NCBI GenBank assembly: GCA_039707655.1
Contig: CM077673.1
Span: forward strand, 6,892,001 to 6,956,000
Direction: 5' to 3'
From: Elymus sibiricus
Taxonomy: Eukaryota; Streptophyta; Magnoliopsida; Poales; Poaceae
DNA: 64,000 nucleotides
Every line of letters begins with the position of its first letter. Positions within the stretch are counted from its first letter, which is position 1. The position numbers and the translations under genes were made by a program. Under the pieces are notes generated by a model. It was not told the origin of the DNA. It made no database searches and saw nothing but the letters and a program-made list of their open reading frames with translations. Positions 22,043-34,100 of the stretch are shown here, piece by piece.

Positions 22043-22986
22043 AATGGCGGGTTAGGCTGCAAAGGCGCGAAGTGCGGCGGGTTAGAAAAACATTAAATGG
22101 ATAAGACAGTTGTGATCAGTGTAATGGTGAAAAGTTAAGCCACCAAAGCATATTGATCAAGAGCCGCCAAACATAATGGTGGGTTAGATGGACAAGGCGA
22201 CACTGGAAAATTTGGCTAAGTACAGAAAAACAAGTTTTGCATGTTGTTGTATCAGTTGCAAGATCTACGGGCAAGGGTAAGAAAATGTATTCATGACCTA
22301 AGAAAGCAGTGGAAGAACAGATGGTTGGCACGCGGTGGAGATTGCTATACAGATTCAAAAACAAGTAAACATTGGCATTACAAGTACCACCGCGGCGGAC
22401 AGACAGCATTACGGGATGCAAAGTGATGCTAGGGGATCAGTACTACGGGCGTGGCTGAACAGTGATGAACGCAAGAACACTGACGAACTCGGAAACCCTA
22501 ATGGGGATAGATGCAGATTCGACAAGGGCTGGAAGAAGTACCTTATGGATGCGGACGCGCTGGCGAAAAATCTGGTCCCAATCAGGTCGATGCAGCGGCC
22601 AGTGTTTGGGGGCGACGGCGAGGTCCGGTTGACGGAGGCGGAGCTCTGGAGGTGCGGTAGCTCGAAGGAAGAAGACGAAAGCGACAGTAGAGGAGGCGGA
22701 GAAAGGAAAAAAGGGGCGCACGTGTCCCTATTTATAAGTTGGAAGGGCAACAGTGCACGCGAAAATTGGGGAGGCATAGTGATGACTGACTGAGCGCGGT
22801 GCCTCGATTTTCGGGATGGCCTTTCAATAAAAAGATCCGTTATACACGTCATGGAATCTTTTCAAGATATTCGATATGACGTCATGGCGGGTTACAACTT
22901 GTCTTTTCAGATGACAGAATATGAAGACTCGCCGCCAAGTGAATTGAAGATTGACATGAGCTGGCTCAAATCAACCTGGGGCCTAA
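22043..22986. other. Antisense promoter/leader region and pre-LTR sequence
   Basis: No sense-strand gene. On the minus strand, downstream of the TATA box at 22736-22728, the sequence is pyrimidine-rich (TCCGCCTCCTCTAC, CTTCTTCCTTC), as in plant 5' leaders. It also has a long open frame of low-complexity Ser/Pro/Leu character (22852-22409) that I take to be leader rather than protein. The last bases before the 3' LTR (about 22976-22986, ACCTGGGGCCTAA) are the likely but degraded polypurine tract region. Confidence 0.55.
22728..22736 (-). promoter_or_regulatory. TATA box for the antisense gene
   Basis: TATAAATAG on the minus strand, about 690 bp upstream of the ATG at 22042, followed by a pyrimidine-rich leader. 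It is a canonical plant TATA and lies outside the LTR, so the antisense gene probably has its own promoter. Confidence 0.55.
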
Positions 22987-23476
22987 TGTTGGGGATCATG
23001 GCTCAAGACCTGGGTAGATGGGCCGGAAGATGAAGGCTAGGCTGCGTGGCGGCTTACCCAATGGGCTAAGGCGGAGGGCCAAGAGACGGAAGATGGTAAG
23101 AAGACCCGGGCGGTTAAGCCGCCTGGAGACGGTTTGCCCAAGACGGCAAGGCGGCTTAGAGACAGAATAGACTACGTTGTGTAAGACGGTTTATGACTCG
23201 TGTAACCCAGGGCCTTGACCTCCTATATAAAGGCGAGTCCTTGGGGCGGATTAGGAAAAAACCAAGCTATCGAGAACTAGGTCAAGCAATCCGCTCCCTT
23301 GTAATCGTTACTCCAATCAATTCAGCACAAGCAGGACGTAAGCTTTTACCTCTACTGGAGGGGCCGAACCTGGGTAAAGTCGCGTCCTTCGTCCCGATCA
23401 ACCCCTTTGAGTTCACTACCATAGCGATGGCTTCGAACCTAAGTCTTCGGACATCGGCCGTGTTAAAACCACGACA
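22987..23476 (+). repeat. 3' LTR of copy 2 (490 bp, with a 52-bp deletion)
   Basis: It begins TGTTGGGGATCATGG and ends ..ACCACGACA. It lacks 52 bp after the first ten bases compared with the 5' LTR; copy 1 keeps the segment, so this is a deletion here. About 18 substitutions separate it from the 5' LTR. Its TATATAAA box is at 23224-23231. Confidence 0.94.
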
Positions 23477-23481
23477 GGCTT
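23477..23481. other. Target site duplication, right (ggctt)
   Basis: Five bases after the 3' LTR. The satellite then continues TCCTCGAACGTTCGG in register with the left flank. Confidence 0.85.
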
Positions 23482-26400
23482 CCTCGAACGTTCGGATGAC
23501 CACGACAACCAAAAAACAGTGAATAATAGCATAGAAAACTGGTAAGAATGGACCAAATCTACAAGTTTTGGCGAGGTCCCCGTAAGCGGACCCCGGGGTT
23601 TCCTGGACGTTTGGATCGCCCCGGGAGCCAAAATCAGTGAGTAATAGCATAGAAAACTGGCCAGAACAGACAAAATCTGCTAGTTTTGGCAAGGTCCCCG
23701 TAAGCGCACCCCGTGCTTCCCCGAATGTTCGGACGACCATGACCACCAAAAAAGAGTGAATAATAGCATAGAAATGTTGTCAAATGGACAAAATCTGCGA
23801 GTTTTGGCGAGGCCTTCGTAAGCGGACCCCGGGGTTCCCGAACGTTTGGATCGCCCCGGGACCCAAAATCAGTGAGTAATAGTATAGAAAACTGGCCGAA
23901 ACGGACAAAATCTGCCACATTTGGCGAGGTCCCCGTAACTGATCCCCGGGCTTCCCCGAACGTTCGAACGACCACAACAACCAAAAAACAGTGAATAATA
24001 GCATAGAAAACTAGTAAGAATGTACCAAATATGCGTGTTTTGGCGACGTCCCCGTAAGCGGACCTCGGGGTTCCCCGAACGTTTGGATCGCCCCGGGACC
24101 CAAAATCAATGAGTAATAGCATAGAAAACGGGACATAATGTGACAATTCTGCGGTTTTGAAGAGGTCCCCCTAACGGGACCCCAGGGTTCCCCTAACATT
24201 CGGATTGCCCCGGGACGCAAAGTCAGTGAATAATAGCACAGAAAACTGACCAGAATGGACCATGGCAACCAAAAACAATAAATAATAGTATAGAAAACTG
24301 GTAAGAATGGACCAAATCTGCGAGTTTTGGTCAGGTCCCCATAACCGGACCCCGGGCATCCCCAAATGTTGGGACGACCACGACAACCAAAAACAGTGAA
24401 TAATTGCATAGAAAACTGGTCAGAATGGACCAAATCTGCGAGTTTTGGCGAGGTCCCCATAAGCGGACCCTGGGGTTCCCCGAACATTTGGATCGCCCTG
24501 AGATCGAAAATCAGTGAGTAATAGCATACAGAACTGGCCGAAACGGACAAAATCTGCGATTTTTGGCAAGGTCCCCGTAACCGGTCCACGGGCTTCCCCG
24601 AACGTTCGGACGACCACGACAACCAAAAAACAGTGAATAATAGCACAGAAAACTGGTAAGAATGGACCAAATCTGCGAGTTTTGGCGATGTCCCCGTAAG
24701 CGGACCCCGGGGTTCCCCGGACGTTTGGATCGCCCCGGGACCCAAAATCAGTGAGTAATAGCATAGAAAACAAGCCGGAACAGACATAATCTGTTAGTTT
24801 TGGCGAGGTCGCCATAACCACACCCCAAGCTTCCCCGAACGTTCGGACGACCACGACTACCAAAAACCAGTGAATAATAGCATAGAAAACTGGTAAGAAT
24901 GGACCAAATCTGCGAGTTTTGGCCAGGTCCCTGTATGCGGACCCCGGGGTTCCCCGGACGTTTGGATCGCCCCCGGACCCAAAATTAGTGAGTAATAGCA
25001 TAGAAAACTAGCCGGGACACACAAAATCTGCTAGTTTTTGCGAGGTCCCCGTAACCGGACCCCGGGCTTCCCCGAACGTTCGGACGACAACGACTACCGA
25101 AAAACAGTGAATGATAGCATAGAAAACTGGTAAGAATGGACCAAATCTGCGAGTTTTGGCGAGGTCCCCGTAACCGGACCTCGGGCATCCCCAAATGTTG
25201 GGACGACCACGACAACCAAAAATAGTGAATAATAGCATAGAAAACTGGTCAGAATGGACCAAATCTGCGAGTTTTGGCGAGGTGCCCGTAAGCGGACCCC
25301 GGGGTTCCCCGAATGTTTGGATCGCCGTGAGACCCAACATTAGTGAGTAATAGCATAGAAAACTGGCCGGAACAGACAAAATCTGCTAGTTTTGGCGAGG
25401 TCCCCGTAACTGGTCTACGGGCTTCCCCGAATGTTCGGACGACCACGAGAACAAAAAAAACAGTGAATAATAGCATAGAAATCTGGTCAGAATGGACAAA
25501 ATCTGCGAGTTTTGGCGAGGTCCCAGTAAGCGGACCCCGGGATTCCCCGAACATTTGGATCGCCCCGGGACCCAAAATCAGTGAGTAATAGCATAGAAAA
25601 CAGGTAAGAATGGACCAAATCTGCGAGTTTTGGCGAGGTCCCCGTAACCGGTCCACGGGCTTCCCCGAACGTTCGGACGACCACGACAACCAAAAAACAG
25701 TGAATAATAGCACAGAAAACTGGTAATAATGGACCAAATCTGCAAGTTTTGGCGAGTTTCCCGTAAGCGGACCCCGGGGTTCCCCGAACATTTGGATCGC
25801 CCCGGGACGCAAAATCAGTCAGTAATAGCATAGAAAACATGTAAGAATAGACCAAATCTGCGAGTTTTGGCGAGGTCCCCGTAACCGGTCCACGGGCTTC
25901 CCGAACGTTCGGACGACCACGAAAACCAAAAAATAGTGAATAATATCACAGAAAACTGGTAAGGATGGACCAAATCTGCAAGTTTTGGTGAGGTCCCCGT
26001 AAGCGGACCCCGGGGTTCCCCGAACGTTTGGATCGCCTTGAGACCCAAAATCAGTCAGTGAAAGCATAGAAAACTGGCTAAAAGGACAAAATCTGCGAGT
26101 TTTGGCAGGGTCCCCATAACCGGTCCTCGGGCTTCCTCGAACGTTCGGACGACCACGACAACCAAAAAACAGTGAATAATAGCATAGAAAACTGGCCAGA
26201 ATAGACAAAATCTGCTAGTTTTGGCAAGGTCCCCGTAAGCGCACCCCGGGCTTCCCCGAATGTTCGGACGACCATGACTACCAAAAAAGAGTGAATAATA
26301 GCATAGAAATGTTGTCAAATGGACAAAATCTGCGAGTTTTGGCGAGGTCTTCGTAAGCGGACCCCGGGGTTCCCCGAACGTTTGGATCGCCCCGGGACCC

Positions 26401-26639
26401 AAAATAAGTGAGTAATAGTATAGAAAACTGGCCGAAACGAACAAAATCTGCCACTTTTGGCGAGGTCCCCGTAACCGATCCCCGGGCTTCCCCGAACGTT
26501 CGGACGACCACGGCAACCAAAAAACAGTGAATAATAGCATAGAAAACTGGTAAGAATGTACCAAATCTGCGTGTTTTGGCAACGTCCCCGTAAGCGGACC
26601 TCGGGGTTCTCCGAACGTTTGGATCGCCTCGGGACCCAA

Positions 26640-27630
26640 AATCAGTGAGTAATAGCATAGAAAACGGGCCATAATGTGCCAATTCTGCGAGTTTTGAAGA
26701 GGTCCCCCTAACGGGACCCCAGGGTTCCCCTAACATTCGGATCTCCCCGGGACCCAAAGTCAGTGAATAATAGCATAGAAAACTGACCAGAATGGACCAT
26801 ATCTTTGAGTTTTGGTGAGGTCCCCATTACCGGACCCGGGGCTTCCCCGAACGTTCGGATGACCAAGGCAACCAAAAACAATGAATAATATTATAGAAAA
26901 CTGGTAAGAATGAACCAAATCTGCGAGTTTTGGTCAGGTCCCCGTAACCGGACCCCGGGCATCCCCAAATTTTGGGACGACCACGACAACCAAAAACAGT
27001 GAATAATAGCATAGAAAACTGGTCAGAATAGACCAAATCTGCGAGTTTTGGCGAGGTCCCCGTAAGCGGACCCTGGGTTCCCCAAACATTTGGATCGCCC
27101 CGAGTTCGAAAATCAGTGAGTAATAGCATACAGAACTGGCCGAAACGGACAAAATCTGCGAGTTTTGGCGAGGTCCCCGTAAGCGGACCCTGGGGTTCCC
27201 CGAACATTTCGATCGCCCCGAGATCGAAAATCAGTGAGTAATAGCATACAGAACTGGCCGAAACGGACAAAATCTGCGAGTTTTGGCGAGCTCCCCGTAA
27301 CCGGTCCAAGGGCCTCCCCAAACGTTCAGACGACCATGACAACCAAAAAATAGTGAATAATAGCATAGAAAACTGGTAAGAATGGACCAAATCTGCGAGT
27401 TTTGGCGAAGTCCCCGTAAGCGGACCCCGGGGTTCACCGAACGTTTGGATCGCCCCGGGACCCAAAATCAGTGAGTAATAGCATAGAAAACTAGCCGGAA
27501 CAGACAAAATCTGTTAGTTTTGGCGAGGTCCCCATAACCACACCCCAAGCTTCCTCGAACGTTCGGACGACCACGACTACCAAAAACCAGTGAATAATAG
27601 CATAGAAAACTGGTAAGAATGGACCAAATC
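26640..27630. repeat. Satellite segment duplicated at 32557-33550 (offset 5917 bp)
   Basis: From the marker monomer onward, the two segments share the same unusual details: TCTCCCCGGGACCC, GATGACCAAGGCAACC, AATAATATTATAG, CCAAATTTTGGGACG and two consecutive GAACTGGCCGAAACGG monomers. They differ by a few substitutions and lose alignment near 27630/33550. Confidence 0.85.
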
Positions 27631-29579
27631 TGCGTGTTTTCGCGAGGTCCCCATAAGCAGACCCCGGGGTTCCCCGAACATTTGGATCGCCCCGGGACCC
27701 AAAATGAGTGAGTAATAGCATAGAAAACTTGTAAGAATGGACCAAATCTGCGAGTTTTGGCCAGGTCCACGTATGCGGACCCCGGGGTTCCCCGGACGTT
27801 TGGATCGCCCCGGGACCCAAAATTAGTGAGTAATAGCATAGAAATCTAGCCGGGACACACAAAATCTGCTAGTTTTGGCGAGGTCCCCGTAACCGCACCC
27901 CTGGCTTCCCCGAACGTTCGGACGACCACGACTACCTAAAAACAGTGAATGATAGCATAGAAATCTGGTCAGAATGGACAAAATCTGCGTGTTTTCGCGA
28001 GGTCCCCATAAGCAGACCCCGGGGTTCCCCGAACATTTGGATCGCCCCGGGACCCAAAATGAGTGAGTAATAGCATAGAAAACTTGTAAGAATGGACCAA
28101 ATCTGCGAGTTTTTGCAAGGTCCCCGTAACCGGACCCCGGGCTTCCCCGAACGTTCGGACGACCATGACAACCAAAAAACAGTGAATAATAGCATAGAAA
28201 ACTGGTAAGAATGGACCAAATCTGCGAATTTTGGCGAGGTCCCCGTAACCGGACCCCGGGCATCCCCAAATGTTGGGATGACCACGACAACCAAAAACAG
28301 TGAATAATAGCATAGAAAACTGGTCAGAATGGACCAAATCTGCGAGTTTTGGCGAGGTACTCGTAAGCTGACCCCGGGGTTCCCCGAATGTTTGGATCGC
28401 CGCGAGACCCAAAATTAGTGAGTAATAGCATAGAAAACTGGCCGGAACAGACAAAATCTGCTAGTTTTGGCGAGGTCCCCGTAACCGGTCCACGGGCTTC
28501 CCCGAATGTTCGGACGACCACGACAACAAAAAAAACACTGAATAATAGCATAGAAATGTGGTCAGAATGGACAAAATCTACGAGTTTTGGCGAGGTCCCA
28601 GTAAGCGGACCCCGGGGTTCCCCGAACATTTGGATCGCCCCAGGACCCAAAATCAGTCAGTAATAGCATAGAAAACAGGTAAGAACGGACCAAATCTGTG
28701 AGTTTTGGCGAGGTCCCCATAACCGGTCCACGGGCCTCCCCGAACGTTCGAACGACCACGACAACCAAAAACAGTGAATAATAGCACAGAAAAGTGGTAA
28801 GAATGGACCAAATCTGCGAGTTTTGGCGAGGTCCCCGTAAGCGGACCCCGGGGTTCCCCGAACGTTTGGATCGCCCCGAGACCCAAAATCAATCAGTAAA
28901 TGCATAGAAAACTGGCTAAAACGGACAAAATCTACGAGTTTTGGCAGGGTCCCTGTAACCGGTCCTCGGGCTTCCTCGAAATTTCGGACGACCACGACAA
29001 CCAAAAAACAGTGAATAATAGCATAGAAAACTGGTAAGAATGGACCAAATCTGCAAGTTTTGGCGAGGTCCCCATAAGCGGACCCCGTGGTTCCCCGAAC
29101 GTTTGGATCGCCCCGAGACCCAAAATCAGTGAGTAATAGCATAGAAAACTGGCTAGAACAGACAAAATCTGCTAGTTTTGGCAAGGTCCCCGTAAGTGCA
29201 CCCCGGGCTTCCCAGAATGTTCGGACGACCATGACTACCAAAAAAGAGTGAATAATAGCATAGAAATCTTGTCAAATGGACAAAATCTGCGAGTTTTGGC
29301 GAGGTCTTCGTAAGCGGACCCCGGGGTTCCCCGAACGTTTGGATCGCCCCGGGACCCAAAATCAGTGAGTAATAGTATAGAAAACTGGCTGAAACGGACA
29401 AAATCTACCACTTTTGGCGAGGTCCCCGTAACCGATCCCCGGGTTCCTCGAACGTTCGGACGACCACGACAACCAAAAAACTGTGAATAATAGCATAGAA
29501 AACTGGTAAGAATGTACCAAATCTGCGAGTTTTGGGGGCGTCCCCGTAAGCGGACCTCGGGGTTCCCCGAATGTTTGGA

Positions 29580-31125
29580 TCGCCCCGGGACCCAAAATCA
29601 GCGAGTAATAGCATAGAAAACGGGCCATAATGTGCCAATTCTGCGAGTTTTGAAGAGGTCCCCCTAACGGAACCCCAGGGTTCCCCGAACATTCGGATCG
29701 CCCCGGGACCCAAAGTCAGTGAATAATAGCATAGAAAACTGACCAGAACGGACCATATCTTTGAGTTTTGGTGAGGTCCCCATTACCGGACCCGGGGCTT
29801 CCCCGAACGTTCGAATGACCACGGCAACCAAAAACAATGAATAATAGTATAGAAAACTGGTCAGAATGGACCAACTCTGCGAGTTTTGGCGAAGTCCCCG
29901 TAAGCGGACCCTGGGGTTCCCCGAACATTTGGATCGCCCCGAGATCGAAAATCAGTGAGTAATAGCATACAGAACTGGCCGAAACGGACAAAATCTGCGA
30001 GTTTTGGCGAGGTCCCCGTAACCGGTCCACGGGCTTCCCCGAACGTTCCGACGACCACGACAACCAAAATACAGTGAATAATAGCACAGAAAACTGGTAA
30101 GAATGGACCAAATCTACGAGTTTTGGCGAAGTCCCCGTAAGCGGACCCCGGGGTTCACCGAACGTTTGGATCGCCCCGGGACCCAGAATCAGTGAGTAAT
30201 AGCATAGAAAACTAGCCGGAACAGACAAAATCTGTTAGTTTTGGCGAGGTCCCCATAACCACACCCCAAGCATCCCCAAATGTTGGGATGACCACGACTA
30301 CCAAAAACCAGTGAATAATAGCATAGAAAACTGGTAAGAATGGACCAAATCTGTGAGTTTTGGCCAGGTCCACGTATGCGGACCCCGGGGTTCCCCGGAC
30401 GTTTGGATCGCCCCGGGGCACAAAAAACAGTGAGTAATAGCATAGAAAACTAGCCGGGACACACAAAATCTGCTAGTTTTGGCGAGGTCCCCGTGACCGC
30501 ACCCCGGGCTTCCCCGAATGTTCGGACGACCACGACTACCGAAAAACAGTGAATGATAACATAGAAAACTGGCCTGAACAGACAAAATCTGTTAGTTTTG
30601 GCGAGGTCCCCATAAGCAGACCCCGGGATTCCCCGAACATTTGGATCGCCCTGGGACCCAAAATGAGTGAGTAATAGCATAGAAAACTGGTAAGAATGGA
30701 CCAAATCTGCGAGTTTTTGCGAGGTCCCCGTAACCGGACCCCGGCCTTCCCCGAACGTTCGGACGACCACGACAACCAAAAAACACTGAATAATAGCATA
30801 GAAAACTGGTAAGGATGGACCAAATCTCCGAGTTTTGGCGAGGTCCCCGTAACCGGACCCTGGGCATCCCCAAATGTTGGGACGACCACGACAACCAAAA
30901 ACAGGGAATAATAGCATAGAAAACTGGTCAGAATGGACCAAATCTACGAGTTTTGGCGAGGTGCCCGTATGCGGACCCCGGGGTTCCCCAAATGTTTGGA
31001 TCACCGCGAGACCCAAAATTAGTGAGTAAAAGCATAGAAAACTGGCCGGAACAGACAAAATCTGCTAATTTTGGCGAGGTCCCCGTAACCGGTCCTTGGG
31101 CTTCCCCGAATGTTCGGACGACCAC
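29580..31125. repeat. Satellite segment present three times (here, 33604-34970, 35257-36802)
   Basis: Shared private features include GAACATTCGGATCGCC after the marker monomer, AACGTTCGAATGACCACGGC, CCGGGGCACAAAAAA, GTGAATGATAACATAG and GGTAAGGATGGACC. The offset to the third copy is 5677 bp. Copies two and three form a tandem duplication with a step of about 1654 bp (14 monomers). The second copy lacks a few bases near 33793 and is replaced by other monomers after about 34970. Confidence 0.85.
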
Positions 31126-34100
31126 GAGAACAAAAAAACAGTGAATAATAGCATAGAAATCTGGTCAGAATGGACAAAATCTACGAGTTTTGGCGAGGTC
31201 CCAGTAAGCGGACCCCGGGGTTCCCCGAACATTTGGATCGCCCCGGGACCCAAAATTAGTGAGTAATAGCATAGAAAACAGGTAAGAATGGACCAAATCT
31301 GCGAGTTTTGGCGAGGTCCCCGTAACCGGTCCACGGGCTTCCCCGAACGTTCGGACGACCACGACAACCAAAAAACAGTGAGTAATAGCACAGAAAACTG
31401 GTAAGAATGCACCAGATCTGCGAGTTTTGGCGAGGTCCCCGTAAGCGGACCCCGGGGTTCCTCGAACGTTTGGATCGCCCCGAGACCCAAAATCAGTCAG
31501 TAAAAGCATAGAAAACTGGCTAAAACGGACAAAATCTACGAGTTTTGGCAGGGTCCACGTAACCGGTCCTCGGCCTTCCTAGAACGTTCGGACGACCACG
31601 ACAACCAAAAAACAGTGAATAATAGCATAGAAAACTGGTAAGAATGGACCAAATCTGCAAGTTTTGGTGAGGTCCCCGTAACCGGACCCCGGGCATCCCC
31701 AAATGTTGGGACGACAACGACAACCAAAAACAGTGAATAATAGCATAGAAAACTGGTAAGAATGGACCAGATCTGCAAGTTTTGGCAAGGTCCCCGTAAC
31801 CGGACCCCGGGGTTCCTCGAATGTTGGGACGACAACGACAACCAAAAACAGTGAATAATAGCATAGAAAACTGGTCAGAATGGACCAAATCTGCGAGTTT
31901 TGGCGAGGTGCCCGTAAGCGGACCCCGGGGTTCCCCGAATGTTTGGATCTCCGCGAGACCCAAAATTAGTGAGTAATAGCACAGAAAACTAGCCGGAACA
32001 GACAAAATCTGCTAGTTTTGGCAAGGTCCCCGTAACCGGTCCACGGGCTTCCCCGAATGTTCGGACGACCACGACAACAACAAAAAACAGTGAATAATAG
32101 CATAGAAATCTGGTCAGAATGGACAAAATCTACGAGTTTTGGCGAGGTCCTAGTAAGCGGACCCCGGGGTTCCCCGAACATTTGGATCGCCCCGGGACCC
32201 AAAATCAGTGAGTAATAGCATAGAAAACTGGTAAGAATGGACCAAATCTGTGAGTTTTGGCGAGGTCCCCGTAACCGGACCCCGGGCTTCCCCGAACGTT
32301 CGGACGACCACGACAACCAAAAAACAGTGAATAATAGCAGTGAAAACTGATAAGAATGGACCAAATCTGTGAGTTTTGGCGAGGTCCCCGTAACCGGACC
32401 CCGGGCATCCCCAAATATTGGGACGACCACGACAACCAAAAGCAGTCAATAATAGCATAGAAAACTGGTCAGAATGGACCAAATCTATGAGTTTTGGCGA
32501 GGTCCCCGTAAGCGGACCCGGGGTTCCCCAAACGTTTGGATCTCCCCGGGACCCAAAATCAGTGAGTAATAGCATAGAAAACGGGCCATAATGTGCCAAT
32601 TCTGCGAGTTTTGAAGAGGTCCCCCTAACGGGACCCCAGGGTTCCCCTAACATTCGGATCTCCCCGGGACCCAAAGTCAGTGAATAATAGCATAGAAAAC
32701 TGACCAGAATGGACCATATCTTTGAGTTTTGGTGAGGTCCCCATTACCGGACCCGGGGCTTCCCCGAACGTTCGGATGACCAAGGCAACCAAAAACAATG
32801 AATAATATTATAGAAAACTGGTAAGAATGAACCAAATCTGCGAGTTTTGGTCAGGTCCCCGTAACCGGACCCCGGGCATCCCCAAATTTTGGGACGACCA
32901 CGACAACCAAAAACAGTGAATAATAGCATAGAAAACTTGTCAGAATAGACCAAATCTGCGAGTTTTGGCGAGGTCCCCGTAAGCGGACCCTGGGTTCCCC
33001 AAACATTTGGATCGCCCCGAGTTCGAAAATCAGTGAGTAATAGCATACAGAACTGGCCGAAACGGACAAAATCTGCGAGTTTTGGCGAGGTCCCCGTAAG
33101 CGGACCCTGGGGTTCCCCGAACATTTGGATCGCCCCGAGATCGAAAATCAGTGAGTAATAGCATACAGAACTGGCCGAAACGGACAAAATCTGCGAGTTT
33201 TGGCGAGCTCCCCGTAACCGGTCCACGGGCCTCCCCGAACGTTCAGACGACCATGACAACCAAAAAATAGTGAATAATAGCATAGAAAACTGGTAAGAAT
33301 GGACCAAATCTGCGAGTTTTGGCGAAGTCCCCGTAAGCGGACCCCGGGGTTCACCGAACGTTTGGATCGCCCCGGGACCCAAAATCAGTGAATAATAGCA
33401 TAGAAAACTAGCCGGAACAGACAAAATCTGTTAGTTTTGGCGAGGTCCCCATAACCACACCCCAAGCTTCCCCGAACGTTCGGACGACCACGACTACCAA
33501 AAACCAGTGAATAATAGCATAGAAAACTGGTAAGAATGGACCAAATCTGCGAGTTTTGACCAGGTCCCCGTATGCGGACACCGGGGTTCCCCGGACGTTT
33601 GGATCGCCCCAGGACCCAAAATCAGCGAGTAATAGCATAGAAAACGGGCCATAATGTGCCAATTCTGCGAGTTTTGAAGAGGTCCCCCTAACGGAACCCC
33701 AGGGTTCCCCGAACATTCGGATCGCCCCGGGACCCAAAGTCAGTGAATAATAGCATAGAAAACTGACCAGAACGGACCATATCTTTGAGTTTTGAAGTCC
33801 CCATTACCGGACCCGGGGCTTCCCCGAACGTTCGAATGACCACGGCAACCAAAAACAATGAATAATAGTATAGAAAACTGGTCAGAATGGACCAACTCTG
33901 CGAGTTTTGGCGAAGTCCCCGTAAGCGGACCCTGGGGTTCCCCGAACATTTGGATCGCCCCGAGATCGAAAATCAGTGAGTAATAGCATACAGAACTGGC
34001 CGAAACGGACAAAATCTGCGAGTTTTGGCGAGGTCCCCGTAACCGGTCCACGGGCTTCCCCGAACGTTCCGACGACCACGACAACCAAAAAACAGTGAAT

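Larger units (their letters stand above)
10052..23476 (+). mobile_element. Complete Ty3/gypsy (Tat/Retand-like) LTR retrotransposon, copy 2, nested in satellite
   Basis: The element is 13,425 bp with LTRs at 10052-10593 and 22987-23476, PBS at 10596-10613, gag-pro-pol to 17054, then 5.9 kb of 3' sequence with tandem repeats and an antisense multi-exon gene. The 5-bp target duplication in the satellite confirms one insertion event. Aligning the LTRs by eye gives about 18 substitutions over 490 bp (3.7 percent) plus a 52-bp deletion in the 3' LTR. With the commonly used grass LTR rate of 1.3e-8 per site per year this is about 1.4 million years, a rough estimate. The lack of a chromodomain, the long 3' region and the antisense ORF fit the Tat/Retand lineage. 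No family name is assigned. Stops and frameshifts make it non-autonomous. Confidence 0.95.

Noticed and set aside
22409..22852. 147-codon minus-strand protein rich in Ser, Pro and Leu
   Set aside because: It overlaps the TATA box and pyrimidine-rich leader of the antisense gene and has no family resemblance. It is more likely an untranslated leader.
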